A stretch of DNA of 64,000 bases from Sinelater perroti. Taxonomy: Eukaryota; Arthropoda; Insecta; Coleoptera; Elateridae. Positions 48,500 to 60,137 of this stretch are shown here, in pieces (position 1 is the stretch's first letter; each line of letters starts with the position of its first letter). Below the pieces are notes generated by a model that saw only the letters and a list, made by a program, of their open reading frames with translations, did not search any database and was not told where the DNA came from. The stretch is from the NCBI GenBank assembly GCA_036346155.1, contig JARFIY010000046.1, positions 11,471,501 to 11,535,500 of the forward strand, given 5' to 3'. The position numbers were made by a program, and so were the translations under genes.

Positions 48500-49500
48500 A
48501 TACAAGGTAGTTCAAATATGACCGGGGGTGATTTTTTTACAAAAAAAATGCTAAACAATTACTTGTACATGTCAGTCTTCAACGTGCTTCCTTCCGAAGG
48601 CAATATATTTTTTCCAACGTTCTGAAAGCGTCATGATTTCCTTTTAAAAAAAGACTTTTGGTTGGCGGCGTATCCACTCCCAAACAGTCTGGATGACAAC
48701 GTCGCTGGCCGCAAACCTCATCAAACAGATAGAAATCACTTGGGGACAAATCGGGAGTGTACGGCGGATGTGGCAAAAGGTTCCATTCCAATTTCCGGAA
48801 GGTTTTCATTGTTGTTTTGGCCGTATGGGAGCGTGCATTGTCTTGAAGGAAGGTTACCAGCTTTCCTCCTGTCTTCTGCTTGGATCGGATCTTTTTCTTC
48901 ACGTCTGTTGCCAGAAGGTCTGAATAATAAACTGTATTGATTGTTCTGGAATCTGTCAGAAAGGTCACATGGCTAATCCCCTGCCAGACCCAAAAGAACG
49001 TTGCCATCACTTTTCTGCCGAACGGTTCCTTTGCGCTCTCTAGTATGCTACACTTGCGTGATGACTGCTAAGACTCGGGAATGAAGTAGTGCACCTACAT
49101 TTCATCATTTCACCATTTTGTTAACGTCCATCAAAGTGCGTGGTACTTACCCTGCATTGATCTTGCAGGTTTTCACAGTGTCTTCTACACTAGCAACACT
49201 GATGGACAGCATTGCTCCAAGTTCCTTGATAGTGCTGCGCCTATTCCCACGAATAAGCAATCAACGTTTGGATCAGTAACGGACGTTAGCGGTCGACGAT
49301 CATGTAGTTCATTATCCACTCGCTCTCTGTCCTCTCTGAAGCACTTAACATCACTCAAAAACACAAGTCCGTACAAGACACTCTTTCCCATACTGTTGGA
49401 GTCTGTGATAAATTTCAGCGGACGGGACGTTTTTTTCAATAAGGAATTTGATCTTAATACGTTGTTCCACTCTTCGCGGTACCTTCTGTTCACTCGTCAC
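48500..49500 (-). pseudogene. Mariner transposase, nearly full length but broken
   Basis: The N-terminal third (49493-49185) is degraded: FLSDVKCFREDRERVDNELH and DRRPLTSVTDPNVD correspond to FKxFxDGRxSVEDxxRxGRPSTS. After stops the catalytic part (49010-48579) is open: MMATFFWVWQGISHVTFLTD, FLQDNARSHTA with the second catalytic aspartate, and PHPPYTPDLSPSDFYLFDEV with the third aspartate 34 residues on, the DD34D signature of mariner. The first catalytic aspartate lies in the damaged middle. The sequence ACAAGGTAGTTCAAATATGA at 48504 may be the terminal repeat at the 3' side. Confidence 0.65.
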
Positions 49501-49799
49501 TCTATCTACTCCCAAATAATAATAAGAAGAAGAAGAACAAAAAGAATAATAATCTTTATTAACGACTATAGGTTATTTTTAATAATATATATTTTTAATA
49601 ATAAATCTACACGTTCAATTGGCGCATAATAATAATAGTTAAAATTATGAAAAGGTAGATAGAACAAATAAAAATGTCCGGTTATTTTTTCTAGAAAATT
49701 GAATAAAATTCTACTTAATAATAAAATAGGACTTGATAACAAATTATCTAATAGCTTATATAGCAGATGTTTCTTTTGTGTTCTAACGTGCCTACAAAT

Positions 49800-50430
49800 A
49801 ACATAGATGTAAGCTTATCATAGTTTCCCAAGTCAAAGTTTAGTCATTTTAAATCCTAGAAATCTTAGCATTTTATTTTGTACATTTTCTAAATTTTTAT
49901 TGGTAATTTATATTGAGGCGACCATACCGGAAAATTATATTCGAGAACAGACCTTATTCAGGAATAATATAGAGTTTTTAAACAGTTGATGCTTTAAAGC
50001 TCATGCATATTTTCTTTTAAAACCCCTAAAAGTTTTAAACATTTGTTCATAAAAAATTTATAAGTTCTTTAAAAATAACTCTAAGATCAAATATTATTTC
50101 AAGATCCCGAATGCTTTTTTCACTGGTTAAATTACAATTTGATATGCTATAATTATATATATAATAAGATTATGTACTTTATGGAAACGTACAACATTAC
50201 ATTAGATCCATTAAATTACAAGAACACCAACGAAATAAATTATTAATATTATTTTGTAACATAATACAGTCATTGGCCGTACAAATGGATTTATAAAGTT
50301 TAAGACCATCCGCAAAAAGTTTTAACTTAAATTTTGTTAAAGAAAAACGATATAATTTATAAATAAATTAAAAATAAACGGTGACAAATGGCCTCCCTGC
50401 GGAACACCTGATGTTATACTAACACTTTTT
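49800..50430 (-). pseudogene. CR1-like LINE reverse transcriptase fragment
   Basis: The minus strand at about 50425-50360 encodes SITSGVPQGGHLSPFIFNLF, RT motif B. After a frame change come KLKLFADGLKLYKSI (motif C with glycine in place of the second catalytic aspartate) and NDCIMLQNNINNLFRWC, followed by MDLM and a thumb remnant. The LFADDLKLY plus DCxxLQ pattern is usual for CR1-like and related LINEs. Both ends are truncated. Confidence 0.55.
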
Positions 50431-50559
50431 AAGTAAGAATTACCTATTTATATTTTACACATTTAAGTAGTCAATACACCATTTCAAAAATTGACACTAA
50501 TTAGCGTTAGTTTATGAACAAGCAAATCATGGTTTACCTGAACAGGTTCTAACACGAGC

Positions 50560-51240
50560 AGAAGGGAGGGTGGAGTTGTGGCTCCGCTCTCTCAAGGCCG
50601 CACAGCTGCTGCGCAGTGCTACTTGTTTACACACAAATCAGTTCCATTCATATTTGAACCACCTTGTAAGTTTCTAAACGGAAAAGTAATTGAAAAGGTT
50701 AAAAAGTTCAAATACTTGGACTGTTGGGTCAATGATGACTTAGATCCAGATCAATACATCAAAGTCAGAATAGAACTGACGAGAAGTGCATTTCTTAAAT
50801 ACAAACCATTTACGCTTATCCTTGAGGTTAAAATTTGTTAAATGTTATGTCTGGCCAACGTTATTATATGGCATGGAGGCATGGACGCTGAAAAAAGTTA
50901 TTATAAATAAAATTGAGGCCTTCGAAACGTGGGTATATCGAAAGATATTAAAGATATCATGGACAACACGAACAACAAACGAGAAAGTATTAAGAAGAAT
51001 AACGATAAAAAAAACTTATAAAAACCGTCAAAATGCGCAAAACTGCGTACTTCGGGCATGTTCCACGAAACGATAAATACAAGTTACTGGAAAATATTAT
51101 TAAAGAAAGAATACAAGGCTTCGCAATGGACGGGGCTTAGTGCAGTGCAATTATTTCGAATAGTGGAGGATAGAAGTAAATTTAATCAAGTGGTTGCCAT
51201 CTGATCTGATCACGGAAAAGACATTAAGAAGAAGAAGTTT
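50560..51240 (+). pseudogene. LINE C-terminal fragment with GAA tail
   Basis: The first frame contains VIEKVKKFKYLDCWVNDDLD and IKVRIELTRSAFLKYK, the next FVKCYVWPTLLYGMEAWTLK, NKIEAFETWVYRKILKISWT and TRTTNEKVLRRI. This is the thumb and C-terminal part of a LINE of the FKYLG...LYGxExWTL type. The end reads QWTGLSAVQLFRIVEDRSKF and closes with a GAAGAAGAAG tail at about 51227-51238. RT palm and endonuclease are lost, as in a normal 5' truncation. Confidence 0.6.
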
Positions 51241-51259
51241 CTACACTGGAATTTGCTAA

Positions 51260-52385
51260 ATTTTTTTTGTCATTAGTTAAACAACGCTTAGATGAACTAC
51301 TGAAGTATGGAGGGAACAGATTAACAAAAAAAAATAACATCACTGATCAGAAAAATAATTTTAACACACAGGATACCCGACAGCTGGAGAACGTGTATCA
51401 TAATTTTATTATTCAAAAAAGCGTCAAGACTCAGTGCTCAAACTAACTACTAATGTAACAACAAACCGTATTAATTCACTTATTACTCTCTCAGAAGAAC
51501 AACAAGGGTTCAGAACAGGAAGATCGTGCACCGACGCCGTATTCATACTACGATAAATTGTTGAAAAATCCGTAGAATATAATAGACCAGCATACATGTG
51601 TTTTATAGATCTGCAAAAAGCATTTGTTCGTATACAACTCAGAGACGTTATACACTTACTTTACAATTGAAGAATCTCCCTTAACATCATAAAAACCATC
51701 GAGAATATTTACAAAGACAATAAAATTCAGACCAAAGTAAATGGAAAATTAACAACGCAAATAACGGTGAATAATGGAATAAGACGAGGCGACTCTTTAC
51801 TACTCTTTACTACTGGCAAACAGTTTAACATGATACCTTCAGAAAAAACAAAATGTATGACCACCTCGACAGAACCTATTAGATGTAAGTTAGAAGTAAA
51901 TGGAAAAGTTATCCAACAAGAAAACGAAACTTATGCACCTCAGTATAGAACTGTTGGCAAATGGAAGCATTAAAAAGGAAGTAAAACGACAAATAACTAA
52001 AGGATATATAAAGCTACAGTGAGACCAATTATGACCTACATGGCAGAAACGCGACTCACCACAGTTAACACATGCCGTTTACTGGAAACACCAGAAATAA
52101 AAACCCTGAGAAAGATCTCTGGTAAAATACTGGACAGAGAGAGAAGTAAAAATATAAGGAGAGTTTGCAACATAGAGAAGATTAACAAATGGATCCATGA
52201 AAGAAAGAAAGCACAGAATCACCCCATTAACCGAATGACCGACAAAAGAATCGTTAAGATTCCCGAAGATAAGTTGTCGGTAGGAAGATAAAATGTGGGA
52301 AGATCTGGGAAGACGTAGAATAACAGAAAGGTCCAACCGAAGAAGAAGAGTTAAACATCGTTTTCGATCACTTAACAAATGTTAA
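51260..52385 (+). pseudogene. LINE reverse transcriptase, internally deleted
   Basis: RT motifs appear in order: TTNRINSLITLSEEQQGFRT and GRSCTDAVFILR (51465-51555), AYMCFIDLQKAFVRIQLRDV (motif A, second conserved residue V instead of D), and VNNGIRRGDSL (motif B, 51767-51797). The YADD region is deleted. The thumb continues with EKTKCMTTSTEPIRCKLEVN, MRPIMTYMAETRL, LLETPEIKTLRKISGKILDR and RSKNIRRVCNIEKINKWIHE. The end has a short GAAGAAGAAG tail (about 52338-52350). Its thumb differs from the preceding fragment, so this is a different family. Confidence 0.65.
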
Positions 52386-53366
52386 CATTACTTTATCCAT
52401 TGGCATTTGATTCGGTAAATAAAAATTAGCTATCGTTACTTTATTCTTGTTTTTAGAGCTTTTACACTGACCAAATAACCTCTTCTAGCTTCATTTTCAT
52501 TCAACATACCCAACACAAAATTAACTATATAACGACTTTTAACATCTGTTGTTTCAAGTACTGAAAACCATACAAATCCAAGACCCAAAAACAATTCAGC
52601 CATTGCGTAGTGATAATTAATGTCGAATTATTTTTTCTTAATATTGAAGAACTAGGAACTTTAAGTGTTTATTAAAACAATTTTGAAATAAGGGATGATC
52701 TAGTTCATAAACTTACAAATAAACCACACAATTTTGTCTGTTTCTCCTTTTTGTACGGAATTATTGACATTTTTTTGTTAACAAACTGCTGCACCATGTT
52801 TTCCGAACAATTAGCCTTTTTTGTATATGCAAAATTATTCCTAGATGTTTCTTTATTTAAATTTTTTATCACACGTTATCTATAATAAAATTTAATTATG
52901 AAATCAATGTACTTTTTTAATTTTCCAACTTCTTGTACATTAAAGTAAAAACACTACAAAAAGCATACTTTAAATTTAAAAACTCTATTACTGTAATTTT
53001 AACATAAAATAGCAATAAAACACTTACCCTTTTATCACAAACTGTGCAAAAAGTCTAAGAGGAGTCTATAATTTTCAAGTCCGCATTATTTTGACGCCAT
53101 TTTTAAAAACATTTTTCGTTTGTTTGGGCTCTTAAACAGTTACTGTTTTGACAAAATGAAATAGACACTTCAAATCAGAAGAATGTATTATATGAACAAA
53201 CTGTTAAAAGTCAAATAAAATCGAACTATCGCTTGGGCTGGTAAATATATTATAACAAACACAATAAGGCATCAAAGTTGTTATATAAATTGAAAAGTTG
53301 AGCTCCCTAATTGCTTTTAAATTTATTTTAAAATGTTTACTTGTCGAAAAGTAATCCGGGATTAGC
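52386..53366. other. AT-rich DNA, nothing recognised
   Basis: No gene or repeat is supported between the LINE fragment and the SINE. Confidence 0.3.
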
Positions 53367-53376
53367 TTAAGGTATT
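53367..53376 (+). repeat. Target-site duplication of the SINE
   Basis: TTAAGGTATT is repeated exactly at 53553-53562, on either side of the 176-base SINE-like element. Confidence 0.6.
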
Positions 53377-53552
53377 TTTTAGCGCACTTACCGGCACTGC
53401 AACCTCAAGGGCTTGGCTTATTGTGTCTGCTAACATGCACTTAATTCTAGGACAACACACACACCCATGGGTTGAGCGAGACTCCAACTCGCCCGCGCCA
53501 GCTCTAGACAGTGGAAGGATGATCTTGAACGTCGAGCCAACGCGGCTCCAGT
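53377..53552 (-). mobile_element. SINE-like element, copy 2, tRNA-like head
   Basis: This 176-base unit is flanked by the 10-base repeat TTAAGGTATT. On the minus strand it starts with a GC-rich head holding TGGCTCGACGTT (weak A-box resemblance) and, about 48 bases on, AGTTGGAGTCT (close to the B-box GGTTCGANTCC), as in tRNA-derived SINEs transcribed by RNA polymerase III. It ends with GCAGTGCCGG and a short A run next to the duplication. A second copy lies at 2376-2532 on the other strand. The tRNA of origin is not determined. Confidence 0.6.
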
Positions 53553-53562
53553 TTAAGGTATT
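53553..53562 (+). repeat. Target-site duplication of the SINE (other side)
   Basis: TTAAGGTATT, identical to 53367-53376. Confidence 0.6.
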
Positions 53563-54079
53563 ACTAATCCCTTAACCTTCTTGGAAGCTATTATAAAAGT
53601 ATTTTAACTATCCACTATAGATTTACTGAAAATAAAACTAATTAAAGCATCCCAGAAACTTAAAAATCCAGAACAGGGGTTTTAATTAATTTTGTAAATA
53701 AAATCAAGAAAATTAATAAAATTATCAACATAATAAAAACTATGAGACAAAAATGGAATGATATACGTATGAAAACAAAATAAACATTAAAGTAGGTAAA
53801 ACTCACTTTTCATGCCAACATTCTAAAACTTAAAACTGAATCTCTAAGGCAACAATACTCAGAAATAAAGAAAAGCACGACAATCGAGGCAATTCACGTC
53901 GAAAAAGGCAACAGATAAAGTCACACACATGATCAAACCGAACAGCAAATGATTATGCACATGCTACAGAACATACGAACTAGAAGAATTGGAGGCTGGC
54001 AATACTAAGAGGGTGCCTCATAACAAAAAACAGACCAAAGAATTTGAGGATAGCTCATGGTACTTTAATGGGTTCCTAA
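53563..54079. other. Unassigned, possibly retroelement-derived
   Basis: A-rich on the plus strand, as LINE coding strands are in this genome, but no clear motif was found. Confidence 0.25.
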
Positions 54080-54330
54080 ATAGCAGAGAAAAACTTTGGG
54101 TATTCTTGAATACATGTCTCATATCAGAGACACACATTACTAATTAGTCCTATCTAAAAATAAAAAGATATGGGTGTATAATGCAAACAACTGAAAAACC
54201 AAATTAAAGATGGCAACTTAGTCACAGTTCAAGGAAATATTAATTACTATAAAGAACAGCATCTTCAATGACAAGCAATACAGTTAGCTGGGTTACATCA
54301 AATCCCCCAACCAGAAATTAATAGTGGGTG
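54080..54330 (+). pseudogene. Possible Jockey endonuclease remnant
   Basis: Plus-strand peptides TCLISETHIT and YLKIKRYG resemble the SETHF...YFKIPGY block at the start of Jockey AP endonucleases (catalytic glutamate kept). Further downstream similarity is very weak and full of stops. The extent is uncertain. Confidence 0.35.
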
Positions 54331-55503
54331 CACCTTATTGTCACCCCAAGTATAACAACAAAAAATAAAAATGCAAAATCTTCCTACATCCTACTAGACG
54401 GTACTATAATGCAAAACATAAGGCCTAGAAATCAAGATCGATTAAATTAAATTGTATTTTTTACTCTATCAGTAAATGAACATCCCGGCCCATAGGTCCA
54501 CAGAAGTTACCAGAGTTGCAAAATTTGTTTTCTCCAGAAAAGAGTCAACTAATTTTATTAATGTAGAGGAAATCTTTAATTTAGATAAATTCAGACGATT
54601 TGCCACTTACGTTAACACTGCGTGAGAGGATAATTAACAAGTAGACCTTTTCTTGTTAATAATACAACCGACTGGAAAAGCTTCTAATAAAAAATTGGCA
54701 TATAAAATCTAACTTATATATATATAACTATAGACCATTAAGCAATTGAAAATAGACACCGAAAAGTTGACCAGCGCTATATAAAAATCAGCATAGGTCA
54801 ATACTAGGACATCTACCAACTATGCATTGGAAATCGTAGGGTACAGATTAGTCGCCGTGGAAAGTTGTCAGAAAATTAGAAGGGCCGTATATCAAGTACC
54901 ACCAATAAGAACACCAGATGGGCAAAGGACAATGAAAAAACCCCAATTTTTTATCAATTATCTTGAAACGTGTTCAAGCCAGAATAATGAAAACAAAGAA
55001 ATGTCACTACCCCAACCTCAATCCTAGCAAAGCGCCATTATTTGATTTTATTATTAGAGGAATTTTAAAACAATTGCTAAGAAAAGACTAAAGAGAATGA
55101 ATTAATCTAGGCGTTTACGTACCAAAAAACAGTATAGTACGGAATGTGTAGTGGCGAATGCAAGTCAGAAAAACTTAAGAACCTCAAAAGATAAACTTTT
55201 TTATGAATCTTGACACAAATTAATAGTTGGTGTTAGGGCCAGTTTCAATATGTCAAACGTTGTAGGTGTTATCAATTTATAAAACACTTGTTGGTCTTAG
55301 CAAACGTTTGAAAATTTTTTATACAGGAAAATTTGTTGAAAGACTACAATTTTGCTGTTACCTGCCACATACCATTCAGTGGTGTTGAATTGACAAGAAA
55401 GCAGCACCCCCTTAATAAAAAACAAAAATAATTTTTAATACATGGGCGAATAAAACAAGAACAGTGTAATACCGTAAAGAAACTTTCTACAGCGGTGCGA
55501 AAT
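54331..55503. other. No gene recognised
   Basis: A 66-codon frame at 54827-55027 has no recognisable motif. The rest is AT-rich with stops in all frames. It may belong to the retroelement remnant before it. Confidence 0.25.
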
Positions 55504-55870
55504 CGTAACGGTCACTTCCGGTTACCGTTAACCAATTTGGCTGAAAATCAATCTTATGAAAGATACTTACCTAAGATGTGTGTATGCCAAGTTTGAAGTA
55601 AATCTGTTGAATAGAACGAAAGTTATAGTGTCTCCAGACACAGACAGACATGAATTTTCGAACTCGTAACGGTCACTTCCGGTCGCCGTTAACCGATTTG
55701 GATGAAAATCAATCCCATGAAAGGACACTGACCTAAGATATATGTATGCCAATTTTGAAGTGAATCTGTTGAATAGAACGGAAGTTATAGTGTCTCCAGA
55801 CACACAGACAGACAGACAGGATAATAATCTCATTAACTTTCTACTATAAGCTCCGCTGTAAAAAGTTAAT
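55504..55870 (-). repeat. Two tandem units of 160 bases, CAGACAGA family
   Basis: The units start at 55504 and 55664 with CGTAACGGTCACTTCCGG and run in parallel through TCTGTTGAATAGAACG and TATAGTGTCTCCAGACACA. Unit 2 ends in a CAGACAGACAGACA run followed by a hairpin-capable tail (CATTAACTTT ... AAAGTTAATAAAA). The tail matches the end of the repeat at 780-1020. Conceptual peptides on the minus strand are by-products. Confidence 0.7.
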
Positions 55871-56689
55871 AAAAACCAATATTATTTTTTCAATTCATTG
55901 GGGCATCATAAAAATACAAGTATAAAAAATGATTCTTCTATACAAATCTCTTGACTTAGAACGCATTTTTTCCAACGGACAACTATTGTAAAACAACAGC
56001 CAATCGCACGAACATCGCTTCAGCAGTACTATCGATCTCAAATCTCTGTCCTCCAAGTGCTTCAAAATATTAGAAACAAGTGAGAATAGCAAATCGATGT
56101 CTTGACTGCAGGGTGTAGTTTGGGCAGCTGTAGGAGGCCAGACAGGTTGTTTGACCACTACCATAACTTATTCAAACCTCAAAAACAATTTTAATAACTA
56201 TTAATCGGCGTCGTTCTCAAGAAGACAACAAATAATGTCTTCAGATTTTCATTTTCAACAACTTTTCGTCTCCCTTAAAATTGTTTATATCATGCATACA
56301 CTGAAGTTTTATTAAGGGTGTTCTCCCCAAAACCCTTAAGTTTTTCCTGTCATGAGAAATTTGATAAGAGTACCTCTTGCTCTAACATCATGATGCTGAC
56401 TAAAGAAGCAGTATTGCAAGAAGAAAATCTCCTTCAAGAAACCCTATCTATAACACTCTTAGTTCAAATCATGGGGCGTAAAACGAATTTGATTTGCCCA
56501 CGTATTTAAGATCCAAACAGTAGTGATTAGAAATAGAAAACCAAACTGCTAAGACAATCACTTGTATAAGTTGCGCCATCAAAAAGTTGAAAATCGGAAT
56601 GACGAAAATTCCACAGATTAGTACACATCAGCGACGACATTACATACAGGGATTAAACAAAATAATAAAAACACATCATTACAATTTTT
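55871..56689. other. No gene recognised
   Basis: Two short frames (55895-56164 minus, 56318-56509 plus) have no recognisable content. No repeat boundary is seen. Confidence 0.3.
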
Positions 56690-57110
56690 TTATTTTGTAA
56701 AATAATGAACCATCTTTAGCTTTCAACATGGCACTAATGCTTCTAGACATGATTATTTATGTAAAAGTCCTGAATGGTTCCAATTGAAATTTAGTACCAT
56801 TTTTCATAAAGCACAGCTTCCAGTTATTTCAGGGTAGCTATAAGTGGTTCTATAACATTGAGATCTGAAGATCGCTAGCCAAGAAAGATATTCAATTTCA
56901 TTGACATGTTCTTCAAACCATGATTGAAGAATTCTTACCCTCTAAATAGGGGTACAATCTCAACTTTCAATAATCTAATGCATAACTTTGTTGTCATGGT
57001 AACATCATTACTTGCTGAAATAAGTCTTTTCTGTCGCAACCCACCATACAGATTGGTTTTATAGTCTCAATGCACAGTTCTTGTACCCAGGATCTAAAAA
57101 ATTGTGCTAC
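56690..57110 (-). pseudogene. Tc1-like transposase C-terminal relic
   Basis: On the minus strand the words EEHVNEIEYLSWLA (about 56925-56880, usually W-P-A-R-S-P-D-L-N), KNGTKFQLEP and MSRSISAMLKAKDGSLF (56750-56700, usually ESMPRRxxAVIKAKGGxTKY) follow in the order of Tc1-type transposases. The final catalytic residues are not preserved. Several frames are used. The remainder upstream is lost. Confidence 0.5.
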
Positions 57111-58682
57111 AATGGTTTTATTTTACGTAACACTCTAAAGTGCAACACTCCCTCTTTCTGTGAACTAGAATTTCTGTTCACTATTTTTCTTATTTCCCAA
57201 CCTTTTGCTAATACTAGCAGATTGAAACGCCAAATTATATAATCAAATATTTGTATTTCTACAAAATGCGTAATGTACAGATATGTCATGTTTATGCTTA
57301 CGTTACTACACAATAGAATCACTACATGTATATACAAGAATACAAATCTTACTCTCCTAGCGCTATAAACTTTATTCGTTGTATTTCTACATTGTATCTT
57401 TAGAACCAGGCATTGCTCTCTAGTGTAGCTGAGGAATCATCAGAGAGGTACAAGACTGCCTGGGAAGGTCACAACCTAATTCTAACGCACACAACTAGCA
57501 ACTAAACAAATAAAGAACTTTGGTCATCATTAAGAACAGTAGGAGAAGTAAAAGGACTAATTTAACCGCCGTTAATATGCGCCTATTTGCATTAAAAAAC
57601 ATTTTTAACATCTTGTTAGAATATACTCCGTAAACTCTACTTTGTTGCAAATAAAAATAACACAAATGCTTACTGGACTATCTACAAAATCACATATGGT
57701 ACAAATTAACAAATAAAAAGATCTAAAAAATCTCGAGACATTCAACAAACGATAACTATGATTATTACTTCGAGACTGTGCTAGGAAATGTTACACATAA
57801 TTACAAAAAACTAAACGTTAAACTATTACACATTTGCCTTAAAAATTAGTTATTTTGAGCAGATCGTTACTTTTTGGGAAATTAACCGATTGCAGCTAAA
57901 CAAATGCCTGTTCATGCGGATATCTAGTGGACGCTTTTGCAAATTCGGTTTTGACATGACAATGGAGAAGAGCACTCGCAGTTAGGGAAGATCTATGAAA
58001 GCGTGGCCGGCGCGCTTTCATGCTGTAAGCATTGCTTCTACAGAATTTAAATGTGGAGGTATCAAACATAACTCAATATTTGCTCAAACAAATTAAATGC
58101 TGCTATAAATGGCACCTAATTTTTGCGTTCGTTTGAGGACAAATCAGTTTTTATCCGTGTGTTTGCTCAGTGACGTAGTCAGCACCATTATTAGCGCCAA
58201 GCCTAATAAATCAGTCGGTTTGCGCTCATTATCGTTGTGTGGATTTTCTGCCTTCAAAGTACACAAGTTACATTTTTCATCTGCTACAAAATTTCTCGTT
58301 ATAAATTATACAAAAACTAATCCAATACTGCTTTGTACATCTCTATAATTCATAATAATTTATAAAGAACAAGCAAATTATGCTTTAGACTAGCTTTAAA
58401 CGTTATAATTGCAAAGTAGTAATTTTAAAAGATAAGACAATTCACTTTCCTTATGTCTAATTAAGTAACTAAAGAGTTAAACTGCAAAAGCGGGGATTGA
58501 GTTGCTTCTAACATACCCGTATGACCTCTAACAGTAACCTTAATCTTAATCTGATTTTCCCTAAACTCCAGCGCAGCACCAGGAAATCTTGGCATGTTCT
58601 CCATCTCATCGCACAGCTCATTTTCTCCCCACACTCGATCACAAGCACACGTGCGCAGCACAAATTTGGTTTAAGTAAAGTG
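57111..58682. other. 3' flank of Su(H), non-coding
   Basis: No gene is seen downstream of the Su(H) stop. The stretch 57880-58280 is less AT-rich and rich in factor-type words such as TAAACAAA, TTTGCAAAT, AATCAG and CATTATTAG; at 57588 lies the octamer ATTTGCAT. It might be regulatory. No YGTGRGAA box was found here. Confidence 0.3.
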
Positions 58683-59357
58683 TCAGTGCATACCAGCTTG
58701 TTGGTTCCAAGCCGTCGCATCGGACTGGCCCATGGCAGCCGAGCCAGCTGTCGATGCTCGCCCTGACCGGTGCATGATATCATCAGCCGGTGGGCAATGA
58801 GGTCGAGGGCCGGGTTCGGGCGTGTACGTAAACGTCAGACCTGTGGCGTAGATTATGCCATCGTTCCTGACAAGCGACACAGGTACTTGCGTAGGCTGCC
58901 GAACCCACAGCCACTCTCCGCGAAACTGCGAGATGTCTGGCACCACGCACAACATGGATTCCTGGCACCGGTACATCGTCTCGGCCTCCACATCCCCAAA
59001 CCACACCTGCAGTGAGGGCGAAAAATTGTCGCCGGTCAGCTCCAACATCGCCACATCCCCCCCACCATTCAGGTGTAAGCTGTGTACCAACGGCACGGGA
59101 GTGACAGGATTGCGCACAGGGCCCATGCCTTCGTAAAACTGATACTCAGCCTTGTCTGTTGATATAATGGTCCAGCACGCCCCATCATTGATCATCTCCT
59201 TGTTAGGTTCTTTGGGGCAAGGCGTCGCTTGGAACTGGATTATTCGCTCCTGGGACAGACATAAATACATTCGCTCTGTATCCTTCATGAAGAAGGCGCA
59301 CTTGTGCAGCTGCGAGACAGGATCATCTGCTTCTAGAAGAGCCTGCTGTTTATCCAC
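58683..59357 (-). CDS. Su(H): Suppressor of Hairless (CSL/RBPJ), coding exon 2
   Basis: This exon encodes the last 224 residues of the Notch-pathway DNA-binding factor. It starts after the acceptor TTTTAAG (AG at 59358-59359) with VDKQQALLEADDPVSQLHKC, continues through ISTDKAEYQFYEGMGPVRNP (end of the beta-trefoil domain) and LELTGDNFSPSLQVWFGDVE, and reaches the C-terminal Rel-homology domain (CVVPDISQFRGEW, SLVRNDGIIYATGLTFTYTP). A short variable tail ends in TGA. The frame is fully open and conserved, so it is under selection. The splice junction is phase 0 and joins exon 1 after an RLIIRK sequence. The nucleus-located protein binds YGTGRGAA sites and switches between repression and Notch-dependent activation. 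Confidence 0.95.
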   Translation of the reverse strand: MDKQQALLEADDPVSQLHKCAFFMKDTERMYLCLSQERIIQFQATPCPKEPNKEMINDGACWTIISTDKAEYQFYEGMGPVRNPVTPVPLVHSLHLNGGGDVAMLELTGDNFSPSLQVWFGDVEAETMYRCQESMLCVVPDISQFRGEWLWVRQPTQVPVSLVRNDGIIYATGLTFTYTPEPGPRPHCPPADDIMHRSGRASTAGSAAMGQSDATAWNQQAGMH

Positions 59358-60137
59358 CTTAAAAAAAATTAATTGATCAGATAGATTTTAATAAAGAACA
59401 GTTTTGTATATATGAAAAATGACAAAGTAATTATTCATCTTGACATTTTTATTTTGTTCAATCAAATTAAATTTGATGTCTTTTTGGAGAATTAAGTTCT
59501 TTCTCATCTGGCAATTTGAGATATTACATAACGTGTACTATTACAAACCTACAAATAAAAAGCTTGCAATTCCTATTTCTTTTTTAATTTAATTTATATT
59601 ATTCTTACTCTCCACTCGTTTTTTCAATTTTTTGTATCTCTTGAAGTGTGTTCACCATTTTTCGTCTGATGATCTTTATCTATCTTTCACTTAGCATTGT
59701 TTTGAGTCTTTTTATGTACTAAAAATTTCATTTCAGACAAACAGCATTTGTTTTTTCTTTTCTTTTTTTTGATCAGGCTTCCCTACTACATTTTTGTCAG
59801 AATTTCAATTGTTTTGTACAGTCCATTTTGTATTTTGTTTTACAATGTATTCGTGATTGTTCCACTTAAGAAATCAAATGTATTTATTTTCTGTGTGTGC
59901 ATCTCGTACTAAAAAAAGGGAGTTGAACTGTACTTAATAATCCTGAATTAGATATGAATTCTTTAATCAATAATAATAAATTTCTAAATTAAATGTAATT
60001 GAAATTATATTTGAAATATTAAAATTAGATGTATCTCTATTAGATTATCAAGGTAAAAATTCATATCTTGTTATGTTTTATTTACAAATGCAAATGACTA
60101 AAATTCTGCAATCATTAAAACCTGGACCTTTCTTTAC
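59358..60137 (-). other. Su(H): Su(H) intron, 780 bases
   Basis: GT donor at 60137-60136 (AAAG/GTAAAG) and AG acceptor at 59359-59358 after a run of T. The intron is AT-rich and contains no gene. Confidence 0.85.
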
